This document shows, one piece after another, positions 49,754 through 58,807 of a DNA stretch of 64,000 bases. Position 1 is the stretch's first letter. Each line of letters opens with the position of its first letter. A program made the position numbers and the translations under genes. The DNA lies in assembly GCA_030345135.1 (NCBI GenBank), contig CP128386.1:5719327-5783326 (forward strand), given 5' to 3'. The notes under the pieces are model-generated. The model had not been told where the DNA came from, ran no database searches, and saw nothing but the letters and a program-made list of their open reading frames with translations. The stretch is from Chitinophagaceae bacterium DXS. GTDB lineage: Bacteria > Bacteroidota > Bacteroidia > Chitinophagales > Chitinophagaceae.

Positions 49754-51637
49754 TTACTCCATCATCTCACTCAACTCAAGCCAGCGCATTTCTTTTTCAG
49801 CTAACAGGTTTTCAATTTCACTCATCCTGTTGCCGAGTTTTGTTATTTCCTCAAAGCTGATGTTGCCACCCATTTTCTCGGTGATTGTTTTTTTCTCTTC
49901 TTCCAGCGCGGGTAGCTCTTTTTCCAGGTCTTCGAATTCACGCTTTTCTTTGTAAGATAGCTTTTTCTTTGCCGGAGCGCTGGTTTGCGTTTTGGGAGCT
50001 ACTGTTTCTTCTGCCTTAACGGTGATGGCTTGCTGTTTCTTTTCCTCTTCTTTTTGCCACAAGCGGTATTGCGTGTAGTTCCCCGGAAAATCGCGCACTT
50101 CACCTTCTCCTTCAAACACAAATAAGTGATCAACCAGTCTGTCCATAAAATAACGGTCGTGTGATACAATCAGCACACATCCCTGGTATTCGCTTAAAAA
50201 GTTTTCGAGCACCGCCAGCGTAGGAAGATCAAGATCATTGGTGGGCTCATCCAATATTAAGAAGTTGGGATTTCTGAAAAGTATAGTCAGCAATTGCAAG
50301 CGTTTCTTTTCACCGCCACTTAATGCACTTAGATAAGTGTACTGTTTTTCCGGCGCAAATAGAAACAATTCCAGGAACTGCGCCGCACTTAAGCTGCCTC
50401 CCCTGGCTAATGGAAAACTTTCGGCAAAAGATTTCACATATTCAATTACCCGCATATCTTCTTTTATCTCTAAACCCTGTTGGGAGAAATTACCGAAGAT
50501 GATGGTATCACCAACGTTTATTTTGCCGCTGTCAGCGGGCTCTAATCCCTGCAAAATATTCAGGAATGTACTCTTACCCACACCATTTTTTCCAATAACA
50601 CCAATGCGCTCTCCTTTGCTGAAAGTATAATCGAAGCCTTTAAGAATAGTTTTATCTCCGTAGCTTTTATACACTTTTTTCATCTCTATGATCTTGCCCC
50701 CTAATCTGCTCATCTTCATCTGCAATTGTAGCTGCGCATCTTCAATCCGCTGTTTGGCACGGGCTTCTACGTCATAAAAATTATCAATTCGGCTTTTTGA
50801 TTTTGTTGTTCTGGCCTTTGGCTGCTTGCGCATCCATTCCAGCTCTTTACGGTATTCATTCCGGGCTTTGTCAATACTGGCCTGTTCGCTTTCTATACGT
50901 GCGGCTTTCTTTTCCATGTAGTTTTCGTAGTCGCCTTTATATACGTACATGTTCTCGCGCTCCAGCTCCCAGATCTCATCGCACACTGCATCAAGAAAAT
51001 AACGGTCGTGCGTTACAAGCAATAGCGTAACATTTTCCTGGTTAAGATAATGCTCCAGCCATTCGATCATTTCAACGTCAAGATGGTTGGTGGGTTCATC
51101 CATCATCAGCATTGTATGCTTATGCTCAAAGCCAATATCGATCAATGTTTTTGCAAGAGATACCCTTTTGCGCTGACCACCGCTTAAAGTGCTTACCTGG
51201 CTTTGAAGATGGTGAATGTTCAGCTTGCCCAATATTTGCTGCACTTTCGATTCAAAATCCCAGGCGCCAAGCTCATCCATTTTTGCAATAGCATCAGCAA
51301 TGGCATCTCCGTTATTCTGCTCCACGGCGTCCTCATAATTACTGATAGCTTTCATCACAGGATGGCTTGAGCTGAAGATGTTCTCCAGCACATTCTTATT
51401 TTCATCAAAATGCGGATCCTGTTCAAACAAGGCAACGGTAACGTCTTTATGTACCCAAAGTTTGCCCTCATCAGGTGTTTCTTTTCCTGAAAGTATTTTC
51501 AATAAAGTACTTTTTCCCACACCATTGCGGGCAATCAAAGCTATTTTGTCTCCTTCATTTATGTGGAACGAAATATTTCTGAACAGGGGCGTTACGCCGA
51601 AACTTTTAGTCAGTCCTTCTGCTGATACATAATGCAT
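49754..51637 (-). CDS. ABC-F family ATP-binding protein
   Basis: 627 residues with two ABC domains in one chain and no membrane part. Walker A are ARNGVGKST and GKNGVGKST; the signatures are LSGGQRKRVSLAK and LSGGEKKRLQLL; Walker B are MLMMDEPTNHLD and FLILDEPTNDLD. The linker is rich in Lys/Arg (RKQPKARTTKSKSRI), and a C-terminal coiled coil lies at about 545-627. ABC-F proteins act on ribosomes in translation control or antibiotic protection. The C-terminal extension points to the Uup-like branch. Confidence 0.93.
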   Translation of the reverse strand: MHYVSAEGLTKSFGVTPLFRNISFHINEGDKIALIARNGVGKSTLLKILSGKETPDEGKLWVHKDVTVALFEQDPHFDENKNVLENIFSSSHPVMKAISNYEDAVEQNNGDAIADAIAKMDELGAWDFESKVQQILGKLNIHHLQSQVSTLSGGQRKRVSLAKTLIDIGFEHKHTMLMMDEPTNHLDVEMIEWLEHYLNQENVTLLLVTHDRYFLDAVCDEIWELERENMYVYKGDYENYMEKKAARIESEQASIDKARNEYRKELEWMRKQPKARTTKSKSRIDNFYDVEARAKQRIEDAQLQLQMKMSRLGGKIIEMKKVYKSYGDKTILKGFDYTFSKGERIGVIGKNGVGKSTFLNILQGLEPADSGKINVGDTIIFGNFSQQGLEIKEDMRVIEYVKSFAESFPLARGGSLSAAQFLELFLFAPEKQYTYLSALSGGEKKRLQLLTILFRNPNFLILDEPTNDLDLPTLAVLENFLSEYQGCVLIVSHDRYFMDRLVDHLFVFEGEGEVRDFPGNYTQYRLWQKEEEKKQQAITVKAEETVAPKTQTSAPAKKKLSYKEKREFEDLEKELPALEEEKKTITEKMGGNISFEEITKLGNRMSEIENLLAEKEMRWLELSEMME

Positions 51638-51827
51638 GCGGCAAAGATAATGGATGGCGAATAAGATAAAACGTGAATTGCCGGAACCATGTTTATCAGT
51701 TCCTTAGGTTGTTTTTCAGCGTGCACCCCATGATTGCGCGTACATTTTAAACCGCCTGCATTACTTTCTTGCCTTATATTTATTGCCGTAATTATGTAAA
51801 ACATCTTTTTAAGTTATTGAAACCAGT

Positions 51828-52283
51828 ATGAAAAAAATATCGTTGCTTCTCCTTATTGCTTTAGCGGGATTTATGATTAAGGCAAATGCGCAGGACCAAA
51901 AAGCAGAATCATTCACAGGCGCTACCGCGCATAAAAAGCATTATCAAGCTGTGTATCAATTGAATAATGATGACGAAAAAGTGATTAAGGCAACACTAAA
52001 AAATATTAATAATGCTTTGGAAGATCCGAGGTTAAAAGGCAAGCTGGAAATAGAGCTCGTGGTGCATGGCGGCGGCGTTGCTGTCTTTAAAAAAGACAAG
52101 CCTTATGAGCAACAGCTAAAAGATCTTCAGGCAAAAGGCGTAATTCTTGCGCAATGCCTCAATACCATGAAGGAGCGAAACATCAGCAAAGAAGAATTGT
52201 TTGATTTTATTTCGTTCGTACCAAGTGGCAACGGTGAAATCATCATTCGTCAACAGGAAGGCTGGGCTGTAGTACATCCTTAA
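51828..52283 (+). CDS. Exported DsrE-family protein
   Basis: 151 residues. Signal peptide KKISLLLLIALAGFMIKANAQ, then a DsrE/DsrF-like domain: YQAVYQLNNDDEKVIKATLK, ELVVHGGGVAVFKKD and VILAQCLNTMKERNI with a conserved Cys. The end EIIIRQQEGWAVVHP is typical. Proteins of this type handle persulfide sulfur or act as oligomeric binding proteins. An exported form is common in Bacteroidetes; its role is unknown. Confidence 0.84.
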   Translation: MKKISLLLLIALAGFMIKANAQDQKAESFTGATAHKKHYQAVYQLNNDDEKVIKATLKNINNALEDPRLKGKLEIELVVHGGGVAVFKKDKPYEQQLKDLQAKGVILAQCLNTMKERNISKEELFDFISFVPSGNGEIIIRQQEGWAVVHP

Positions 52284-52557
52284 CTTCATCAGAAATAACA
52301 ACATTTGAATAAACGCTATGTGGATGTAGTTGTACCTGCGGGTATTGCTGCATCCTTTTTTATTTTTGCCCTGTCCATACATTTTAAAAGATCAAATATT
52401 TGGGAAGGCAGGCACGCAAGATGCGATAACGAAATTTGTTATCTGGCTACATCGGACTTGTTCTTTTGCCCGCCATTCTTAGCTCTTAGCGGAATATTTT
52501 TTTTGTTTACACTCACTGAACCCATATTTTTATTTGAAATAAACCAACACTGCGACT

Positions 52558-53322
52558 GTGGAGAATTTTAAAGAATTTATTATTGAGGGGCGGGATGCCT
52601 TTGTTCCATGTTTATCTCTTGACTGCGTTATTTTCGGATTTCACAGTGGCCAATTGAAGATATTATTATTGAAAATGCGATATGATGAGCTTTGGGCGCT
52701 CCCTGGTGGTTTTGTTTATAAAGATGAAGATGTTGATGCCGCGGCTGCAAGAATTCTGCGTGAAAGAACAGGTATTAAAGATATCTTCCTCCAACAATTG
52801 CATGTTTTCGGAGATCCTAACAGGTCTGATTCAAAACGTAATAAGAACATCCTTGAAAAAGATGGTTTTGAAAACGGTCAGGGTGATTGGCTTACCGAAC
52901 GTTTTATAACCGTAGGGTATTATGCGCTGGTGGATTTTTCGAAAGTTGAACTTGCGATTGATTATTCATCTGAAATATGCGAATGGCAGGATCTTACAAG
53001 CATCCCGAGTCTTATAATGGATCATAGCTGCATCCTTAAAACTGCACTGGAAAGATTAAGAAAAGAAATAAACTATCAGCCCATTGGATTAAACCTGTTG
53101 CCTGCAAAGTTCACCATGCCTGAGCTTCAAAGTTTGTATGAAGCCATTTTAGGTAAGAAACTCGACCGCCGGAATTTTCAGCGACGCATGCTGGGATATG
53201 GTCTCGTTAACCGCCTTACGGAGACACGCAAAGGCGGCGCTCATAAAGCTCCGTACCTGTATACTTTCAACAATGAAAAATACAAGCAAGCGCTTGAGGA
53301 AGGATTGCAAGGCGGATGGTAG
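52558..53322 (+). CDS. Nudix-type regulator with C-terminal winged helix (NrtR/AraR-like)
   Basis: 254 residues with a GTG start (GTG GAG AAT TTT). The N-terminal Nudix fold contains ALPGGFVYKDEDVDAAAARI and LRERTGI. The catalytic REUxEE of the Nudix box is altered (RILRERTG), so hydrolysis is doubtful. The C-terminal wHTH (about 175-254) has FTMPELQSLYEAILGKKLDR followed by NFQRRMLGYGLV. This matches NrtR/AraR-like regulators, in which a dead Nudix domain binds an NAD- or sugar-related ligand. Target genes are not evident nearby. Confidence 0.84.
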   Translation: MENFKEFIIEGRDAFVPCLSLDCVIFGFHSGQLKILLLKMRYDELWALPGGFVYKDEDVDAAAARILRERTGIKDIFLQQLHVFGDPNRSDSKRNKNILEKDGFENGQGDWLTERFITVGYYALVDFSKVELAIDYSSEICEWQDLTSIPSLIMDHSCILKTALERLRKEINYQPIGLNLLPAKFTMPELQSLYEAILGKKLDRRNFQRRMLGYGLVNRLTETRKGGAHKAPYLYTFNNEKYKQALEEGLQGGW

Positions 53323-53329
53323 AAGGAAC

Positions 53330-53726
53330 AAGTACGAAGTATGAGGTACGTAAGTGCATCATAAGTACGAATTACGAAGTACACAGGCGTATGAGCCTGA
53401 TGAAATTAAAACGCGTTTAATGGGACGAATGTTTGTAAGCATCGTCAGCTTTCAGGGATGCCCGTTTGAGTGAGGTAATGATGTCTTATATAGTATTTCC
53501 GACGTAGCAGGCGTTGAGGCATTAGGATGAGGCAACGCCCTAAGAATTGAAATCATTTATTCCAGCATATTTCAAGTTTATCCTGTTCGAATGCAGCCTG
53601 CCTGAACCGTAAAAGCAGCCGGTTATTAGGAAAAAACAAAAAAAATGGTATAACTTATAACTTCTTTTTTTCGTAATAGCTCTACTACCAACATGGAACC
53701 TATTTTTTTAACCAAAAAACAGTTCT
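53330..53726. other. Gene-free spacer with ACGAAGTACGAAGTA microrepeat
   Basis: Degenerate GTACGAAGTATGAGGTACG units at 53336-53390. The rest is unstructured, AT-rich towards the next gene. No gene or clear promoter seen. Confidence 0.5.
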
Positions 53727-54974
53727 ATGTCATTCAATCTTATCGAGTCCGTAAAAGGTTTAATTAGTGGTGATCTTATATCGAAAGCCGCATCAACTCT
53801 TGGCGAAAGCGAAGGTGGAATACAAAAACTGATAAACGGAGCCGTACCGGTATCAATAGCCTCAATGATTCAAAATGCCACTAATAGTTCTGATGGCGGC
53901 GCTGGTTTGCTGGATACGGCCAGGCAGGTTTCACGTAGTGGTGTGCTTGGAAACCCGGGCAGCCTGTTTAGTGGAAATACAAGCTCGGTTCCTGGCCTGA
54001 GTGGTATTATGGAAAGTTTATTTGACGGTAATTTTAATTCTATAAGTAATGCGCTGTCGTCCTTTGCCGGCGTTCGTTCTTCATCTGCGTCATCAATCCT
54101 GAGCATGGTTGTTCCTGTTGTGCTGGGTGTTTTTGGAAAGCATGCGATTGACAACAATCTTTCTGCAACAGACGCAACTTCTTTTCTGGCAAGCCAAAAA
54201 TTATCATTGCTATCTTCTCTTCCACCAGGACTTGACGTTGCGGGAATGCTTGGTATCAGCAGCCTTAGCTCGCTCGGTTCAAAGATTAGCGGAGGTGCGA
54301 CAACTGTTGCAGATACTGCTCAGCAAACCGTTGATTACGCTGCTGGTCCTGTTAAGAAAGGAGACAACTGGGTTATGCCTTTATTGCTTGTGCTTATTGC
54401 AGCTGCACTCATTTGGTACTTTTTGAAAGGCAATAATAAAGCTTCTTCCGGGGCCGTGACTGTGGATACAACTACCGTTGTTACGCCGCCTGTTACAACG
54501 CCAATACTAACATTGACTCGTATAAAGGTGAGGTTGCCAAACGGGAAAATGCTGAATGCATACACCGGTGGAATAGAGGACAAACTGGTTGCTTACCTGA
54601 ATTCAAATGAAGCTGTGAGCAAAGACAAATGGTTTGATTTTGATAATGTGAATTTTAAAACGGGAACCACCGGGCTAACAGACTCAAGTCAACAACAGAT
54701 TCAAAATATTGCAGAGATACTGAAGGCCTATCCTAAGGTTAAAGTAAAGGTCGGCGGTTACACAGATAAAACAGGCGATTCAATTGCTAATCAAAAATTA
54801 TCCCAAAGTCGCGCCGAAACCATAGCCAGTGCTATAAAAACAGCGGGAGCAAATGCCCAACAGGTAGTAGGTGCTGAAGGTTATGGATCTCACTTCGCCA
54901 CTGTAGATGCCAGTGCGTCAGACGAAGCAAGAAAAGTGGACAGACGCATGGCGTTGAATGTAAGAGAGAAGTGA
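53727..54974 (+). CDS. DUF937-OmpA fusion protein
   Basis: 415 residues. An N-terminal DUF937-type region (about 1-205) is rich in Gly/Ser/Ala helices (GLISGDLISKAASTLGESEG, VVPVVLGVFGKHAIDNN). One transmembrane helix lies at about 215-235 (WVMPLLLVLIAAALIWYF), then a threonine-rich linker. A C-terminal OmpA-like peptidoglycan-binding domain has FDFDNVNFKTGTTGLTDSS, VKVGGYTDKTGDSIAN, LSQSRAETIASAI and ARKVDRRMALNV. The topology would put DUF937 in the cytoplasm and OmpA in the periplasm, linking cytoplasm to cell wall. Confidence 0.88.
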   Translation: MSFNLIESVKGLISGDLISKAASTLGESEGGIQKLINGAVPVSIASMIQNATNSSDGGAGLLDTARQVSRSGVLGNPGSLFSGNTSSVPGLSGIMESLFDGNFNSISNALSSFAGVRSSSASSILSMVVPVVLGVFGKHAIDNNLSATDATSFLASQKLSLLSSLPPGLDVAGMLGISSLSSLGSKISGGATTVADTAQQTVDYAAGPVKKGDNWVMPLLLVLIAAALIWYFLKGNNKASSGAVTVDTTTVVTPPVTTPILTLTRIKVRLPNGKMLNAYTGGIEDKLVAYLNSNEAVSKDKWFDFDNVNFKTGTTGLTDSSQQQIQNIAEILKAYPKVKVKVGGYTDKTGDSIANQKLSQSRAETIASAIKTAGANAQQVVGAEGYGSHFATVDASASDEARKVDRRMALNVREK

Positions 54975-55057
54975 CGAAATTAAGAATGTGCGAATGTGCG
55001 AATTTGCAAATATGTAAATGAGGAGGCGGTAAGTTACACCGGTCCACTGAAGACACT

Positions 55058-55095
55058 CAATTGCACAGCGTATGAGGTGCAATTGTACGCTGTGC
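55058..55095. other. Two interleaved, mutually exclusive hairpins
   Basis: CAATTGCAC (55058-55066) pairs with GTGCAATTG (55077-55085); GCACAGCGTA (55063-55072) pairs with TACGCTGTGC (55086-55095). The pairings share 55063-55066, so only one can form fully at a time, or a pseudoknot forms. It lies between converging genes at 54974 and 55208. A TTCACTATTCACC microrepeat follows at 55158-55200. Confidence 0.6.
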
Positions 55096-55207
55096 CTCCC
55101 CATGTAAAAAAACGCGGTTAAAAAATTTAGAATGTTATGAATGGTGAACAGGTTTAAGCCTTTCACTATTCACCATTCACCATTGACTATTCACTATTCA
55201 CGTTTTT

Positions 55208-55642
55208 CTAATTTCCTTCGTTCATTTCCTCCTTTCTAAATTTCTCAATAACCACTCCTTCAAAGGCACCGTTGTTGAGATTTAATGAGCCATCCGCATC
55301 AAAGAAGTAGCTGATTGCATAAGTGATAGGTGAGGAGTCGGTGGGATTTGTGCCTTGTATCTGAAGTGTGCTGTCGTTTAAAATTTGATAAGATCCGATG
55401 AAATTATATCCATTATCATCATTGTTCTTTCGATAGTATTTACCGTCAGAAAACCGTACCTGGATATTGGCTTTTATTGTCTGCCAATAGAATGGGCCGC
55501 CCCAATAATCATTTGTATAAGCGCTGGTCCGTAACCAGTCGCCGCTAATCTCTTTTGAGGATGCCTTTCTTTCAACACCACTTTTGGAACAGGAAATTAT
55601 CATGCAACTAATTACAAGCAGAAGTGTGAGCATCTTTTTCAT
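55208..55642 (-). CDS. Small lipocalin-like lipoprotein
   Basis: 144 residues from the ATG at 55642. Lipoprotein signal KKMLTLLLVISCMIISC with lipobox IISC. The mature part has alternating beta-strands, begins SGDWLRTSAYTNDY and includes DGKYYRKNNDDNGYNFIGS and DSTLQIQGTNPTDSSP. This resembles lipocalin-like DUF4595/DUF5004-type Bacteroidetes lipoproteins by layout only. Role unknown. Confidence 0.7.
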   Translation of the reverse strand: MKKMLTLLLVISCMIISCSKSGVERKASSKEISGDWLRTSAYTNDYWGGPFYWQTIKANIQVRFSDGKYYRKNNDDNGYNFIGSYQILNDSTLQIQGTNPTDSSPITYAISYFFDADGSLNLNNGAFEGVVIEKFRKEEMNEGN

Positions 55643-55725
55643 TAACAAGCTTTAATGCATGACGCAGGAACTTTTCTTTTCATTGCAACAGAAGGATTAT
55701 TTTTTTCTGCCTTTAGCCTGCTTTA

Positions 55726-56118
55726 TCATAGAAGTGTTAATTGCCATGATACGCCAAATTTATCTGATAGCCATCCGAATTTCTTGCTGAAAGGATAAGG
55801 TCCTAATGGCATTAATACCTGTCCGTTAGCAGATAGCGCCGCAAAAACTTTGTCAATTTCTTCTTCCGTCTCGCACTTTACATACAGCGAGATGGATGGT
55901 GTGAAGGTAAATCCGTGTGATACAAAGCTGTCTATGCACATAAACTCCTGTCCGTTAAGAGAAAATGTTGCGTGTTTAACAGTTCCTTCTTTGCCTTGCT
56001 CACCTGCGCCATAGCGGGATATGTCGACAATACCAGAGTTGCTAAACAATGAAGTATAAAAGTTCATAGCTTCTTCAGCCTTTCCTTCAAACATTAAAAA
56101 AGTGGTGATCTTTTGCAT
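55726..56118 (-). CDS. PhnB-like VOC protein
   Basis: 130 residues from the ATG at 56118 (QKITTFLMFEGKAEEAMNFY). Other marks are HATFSLNGQEFMCIDS, SLYVKCETEEEIDKVFAALS and KFGWLSDKFGVSWQL. It belongs to the PhnB / 3-demethylubiquinone-methyltransferase-like part of the VOC superfamily. Such proteins are usually small and of unknown substrate. It is the last gene of a minus-strand cluster running from 59666. A paralogue lies at 59235-59666. Confidence 0.85.
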   Translation of the reverse strand: MQKITTFLMFEGKAEEAMNFYTSLFSNSGIVDISRYGAGEQGKEGTVKHATFSLNGQEFMCIDSFVSHGFTFTPSISLYVKCETEEEIDKVFAALSANGQVLMPLGPYPFSKKFGWLSDKFGVSWQLTLL

Positions 56119-56145
56119 ATAGCAGGATGATTTTGTCAAATTGCT

Positions 56146-56721
56146 TTACTGCTGCATTTCAGGTACATAACGAAATGCAACAACGCCCGAATCAAATACT
56201 CTTGTTTCTTTTAGCGTTAGCGGCAGTCTTTTGTCAAGATTCCTGAACAAAGGGTTTCCTCCACCCAGCACTACTGGATGCACTTTGATCCAGTATTCAT
56301 CTATCAAGCCGTACTCCGTCAAAGTTTGGGCTAAGCCGGCGCCTCCAAAAATAACCATGTCCTTTCCCGGTTGTCGCTTGTGTTTATCCATTTCTTCACG
56401 AACGTTTTTGCTGATGATCTCTGTGTTTGGCCAAAACGCTTTCTTTAACGTAGTTGAAAATACAATTTTTGGTGTTTTATCTATCCAGTGAGAAAAACTG
56501 ACCTCATGTTCCGAACTGGAAGGGCTACTTGCTGCGGCTGGCCAAAATTTTACAAATCCCTCATAGGTAACACGGCCAATTAAAGCTGTATCCACATTGC
56601 TCAGCAGATCGTTTACAAAATGCCAGGCTTCATCATTAACAGGAAACCAATCCATTTCTCCATTCGGACCATTGGTAAAACCATCCAGTGATGTATTCAT
56701 CAATAAGAACACTTTTCTCAT
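56146..56721 (-). CDS. DHFR/RibD-C-fold reductase, paralogue A
   Basis: 191 residues. RibD-C/DHFR-like fold: KVFLLMNTSLDGFTNGPNGE, TALIGRVTYEGFVKFW, VFSTTLKKAFWPN, the NADPH motif MVIFGGAGLAQTLTEYGLID and VHPVVLGGGNPLFRNL. Its start overlaps the end of the DoxX gene by 4 bp, so they are co-transcribed. The substrate is unknown; members are often misannotated as dihydrofolate reductase or deaminase. Confidence 0.85.
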   Translation of the reverse strand: MRKVFLLMNTSLDGFTNGPNGEMDWFPVNDEAWHFVNDLLSNVDTALIGRVTYEGFVKFWPAAASSPSSSEHEVSFSHWIDKTPKIVFSTTLKKAFWPNTEIISKNVREEMDKHKRQPGKDMVIFGGAGLAQTLTEYGLIDEYWIKVHPVVLGGGNPLFRNLDKRLPLTLKETRVFDSGVVAFRYVPEMQQ

Positions 56722-57176
56722 ACAAAAGCTTTTTTTGCAAAGGTCCTTTCAACGAAAATTTTAGCATCAAGAGAAAATTGCCCGGGCCCGGTTAACAAAA
56801 GGGAGACGGCGAGACCAAGAAACATTAACGGCAATTCAAACGCATGCCCGCCTGTTAAATTTACAAAGGGATCTCCGAACACAACGGCATGAAAATAAAC
56901 CGCGACACCCATCGTACAACCAATACCAAAAGAAGCAAGCGGAGTTAACAGGCCGAGTATCCATGCAATACCGCCGCAGAATTCAGATATGGCTGCAAGT
57001 ACCTGGAAGAATGCCGGGATGGAAATTGGCGCGCCTGCAGGAACCCACGAATCAGGATGTTGAATTTTGAGCCATCCATGGATGATAAAAGCTGTACCGG
57101 CAATAAGCCTGAGGATCAGTAGAGCCAGCGATGCGGTGATCGACTGACTTTTCGGAATGAAAATATTACTTCTCAT
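56718..57176 (-). CDS. DoxX-family membrane protein
   Basis: 152 residues from the ATG at 57176, which leaves a one-base gap after the stop of the upstream gene. Four membrane helices with ALLILRLIAGTAFIIHGWLK, FFQVLAAISEFCGGIAWILG and GHAFELPLMFLGLAVSLLL. DoxX proteins are quinone- or stress-related membrane proteins; the exact activity here is unknown. It sits between two RibD-type reductase genes in one operon. Confidence 0.85.
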   Translation of the reverse strand: MRSNIFIPKSQSITASLALLILRLIAGTAFIIHGWLKIQHPDSWVPAGAPISIPAFFQVLAAISEFCGGIAWILGLLTPLASFGIGCTMGVAVYFHAVVFGDPFVNLTGGHAFELPLMFLGLAVSLLLTGPGQFSLDAKIFVERTFAKKAFV

Positions 57177-57177
57177 G

Positions 57178-57777
57178 TTACATGACATTTAAGTGAAAAA
57201 GATCATTTTTTAAAACATAGTTCAGTAACACAACACCATTACTGAATGTCATTGCGTTGGTAAGCTTCAGGTCCAGTCGTTTATTCAGATTATCAAACAA
57301 GGGAATTCCTTCACCTATTGCAACAGGATTAACCCAAATACGATATTCATCAATTAAGCCCAGCTCTATAAATGTGTATACAATGCCCACGCCACCCCAC
57401 ATGATGATGTCCTTACCTGCCTGCATTTTAAGTGTTAAAATTTCCTCTCTGATGTCTTTTCCTGCCAACCGGGAATTATTCCATTCCAGTGTAGTCAGCG
57501 TGTTCGAAAAAACAATTTTGGAGTATGCATTCATTCTTTGTGCAAACTCCATATCCTTCCTGTTACTGTCCGGATCTGTAAATGCCTGGGGCCAATAAGC
57601 CGCCATGCTCTGGTAGGCAACCCGTCCCAACAATATTGTATCCACATCTCTCAGTTGTTGCAATGCATATTCTCCCATCTCATCGTTCCATATTGAAAAA
57701 TGCCAGTCCAATTCCCCATGAGGACCCGACATAAAGCCATCCAACGTTATATTAACGGACAGAATTATTTTTCGCAT
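57178..57777 (-). CDS. DHFR/RibD-C-fold reductase, paralogue B
   Basis: 199 residues from the ATG at 57777 (RKIILSVNITLDGFMSGPHG). The frame is open further to 57879, but the extra 34 residues are not family-like. Marks are TILLGRVAYQSMAAYWPQAF, IVFSNTLTTLEWNNSR, IIMWGGVGIVYTFIELGLID and VNPVAIGEGIPLFDNL. It is the first gene of the three-gene unit reductase-DoxX-reductase. A well-formed promoter with two operator-like palindromes lies about 290 bp upstream. Confidence 0.84.
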   Translation of the reverse strand: MRKIILSVNITLDGFMSGPHGELDWHFSIWNDEMGEYALQQLRDVDTILLGRVAYQSMAAYWPQAFTDPDSNRKDMEFAQRMNAYSKIVFSNTLTTLEWNNSRLAGKDIREEILTLKMQAGKDIIMWGGVGIVYTFIELGLIDEYRIWVNPVAIGEGIPLFDNLNKRLDLKLTNAMTFSNGVVLLNYVLKNDLFHLNVM

Positions 57778-58051
57778 TTGCTGACACTTACTAAGTATGT
57801 TCATTTTCGTGGGGACCGGATGAATGAATGGTTCTGAATCCCAAATGGAATCAGATGATATCTTTAATGCTCTTTTCATTTTAAGACAATAAGCATTGAT
57901 GCAGCTCCTTTAAGCATCCTAAAGGAACAAGTCAATAAAACGCAAGCCCATGTTTGGCTGTATAGCCAGGCAAGCATGTTCACGTTGTTAATTAATTCTT
58001 CATCCGGATTAGTCTATTTCATTGAGTGAGCTTTTTCTGTCGCGTTATTAA

Positions 58052-58098
58052 GAAACCGTTTGGTTGCAAATTTAAATGAAACCGTTTGGTTTCGCAAA
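58052..58098 (-). promoter_or_regulatory. Bacteroidetes promoter with two operator palindromes
   Basis: On the minus strand: TTTG (58098-58095), a 20-nt spacer and TAAATTTG (58074-58067), an exact consensus. A GAAACC/GGTTTC palindrome fills the spacer (58078-58093). A second one, missing its last two bases, follows the -7 box (58052-58065), 26 bp apart. It would repress the reductase-DoxX-reductase unit. The rest of 57778-58159 holds no gene. Confidence 0.65.
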
Positions 58099-58159
58099 TA
58101 TTTTCGCAAATTTTTAATGGCTGATTTTAAAGAACGCGTGAATTGAAAAAATAGCTGAC

Positions 58160-58717
58160 TCAGGCTTTAGGTTTGTAACAGAGTAACACGTTGCCAGATG
58201 AAAAGTTACGTACATTGATTAACTGTAACAGATACCGGTGTTGAATGCCTTCAAAAATTGTTTTGCCGCCGCCAAGAATAACAGGGTTAACCAAAATATG
58301 AAATTCATCAATCAGATTCAGATCCATAAAAGTTAAGGCCAGGCCGGAACTTGCCAGCAAAAGAATGTTTCCTCCGGGCATATTCTTCAAGTGCCTGGCC
58401 TCTTCCTTTATGTTGTCCCTAATTAACCGTGTGTTTTCCCAGGAAACCGTATTCAATGTGCGGGAAAAAACTATTTTTTGTAAGTCTCTCATTTTGCCGG
58501 CAACAAAGGGATCCAGTTCAAAAGCTTTGGCAGCTGGCCAAAAGCTCTGCATCAGTTCGTATGTTTTTCTGCCGAACAGCAATGTATCTGCGTTATTAAA
58601 CAGTTCCTCTTCATATGCCTTAAATCCACCTTTTGTATTATGCCAGTCCAGTTTTTTATCCGGTCCTTCATAATAGCCATCCAGCGATATCAGCATTTGA
58701 AAAATAACCTTTCTCAT
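58160..58717 (-). CDS. DHFR/RibD-C-fold reductase, paralogue C
   Basis: 185 residues: KVIFQMLISLDGYYEGPDKK, TLLFGRKTYELMQSFWPAA, IVFSRTLNTVSWENTRLI, the glycine motif here degenerate as ILLLASSGLALTFMDLNLID (ASSG instead of GGxG), and VNPVILGGGKTIFEGI. The altered NADPH motif may change cofactor use. It is separate from paralogues A and B by the promoter region at 58052-58098, so it belongs to a different transcript. Confidence 0.84.
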   Translation of the reverse strand: MRKVIFQMLISLDGYYEGPDKKLDWHNTKGGFKAYEEELFNNADTLLFGRKTYELMQSFWPAAKAFELDPFVAGKMRDLQKIVFSRTLNTVSWENTRLIRDNIKEEARHLKNMPGGNILLLASSGLALTFMDLNLIDEFHILVNPVILGGGKTIFEGIQHRYLLQLINVRNFSSGNVLLCYKPKA

Positions 58718-58807
58718 GATACATATTTATTCTGCCTGAACGTAAATAGACTTGATCACCCGGTTGTTATACAATTCTTGTGGAAGACTGTATATTGTGG
58801 ATATTCT

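Noticed and set aside
52305-52571. Plus-strand 88-codon open frame starting with TTG
   Set aside because: Occupies the promoter region of the Nudix regulator, overlaps its start and resembles no protein; possible but not supported.
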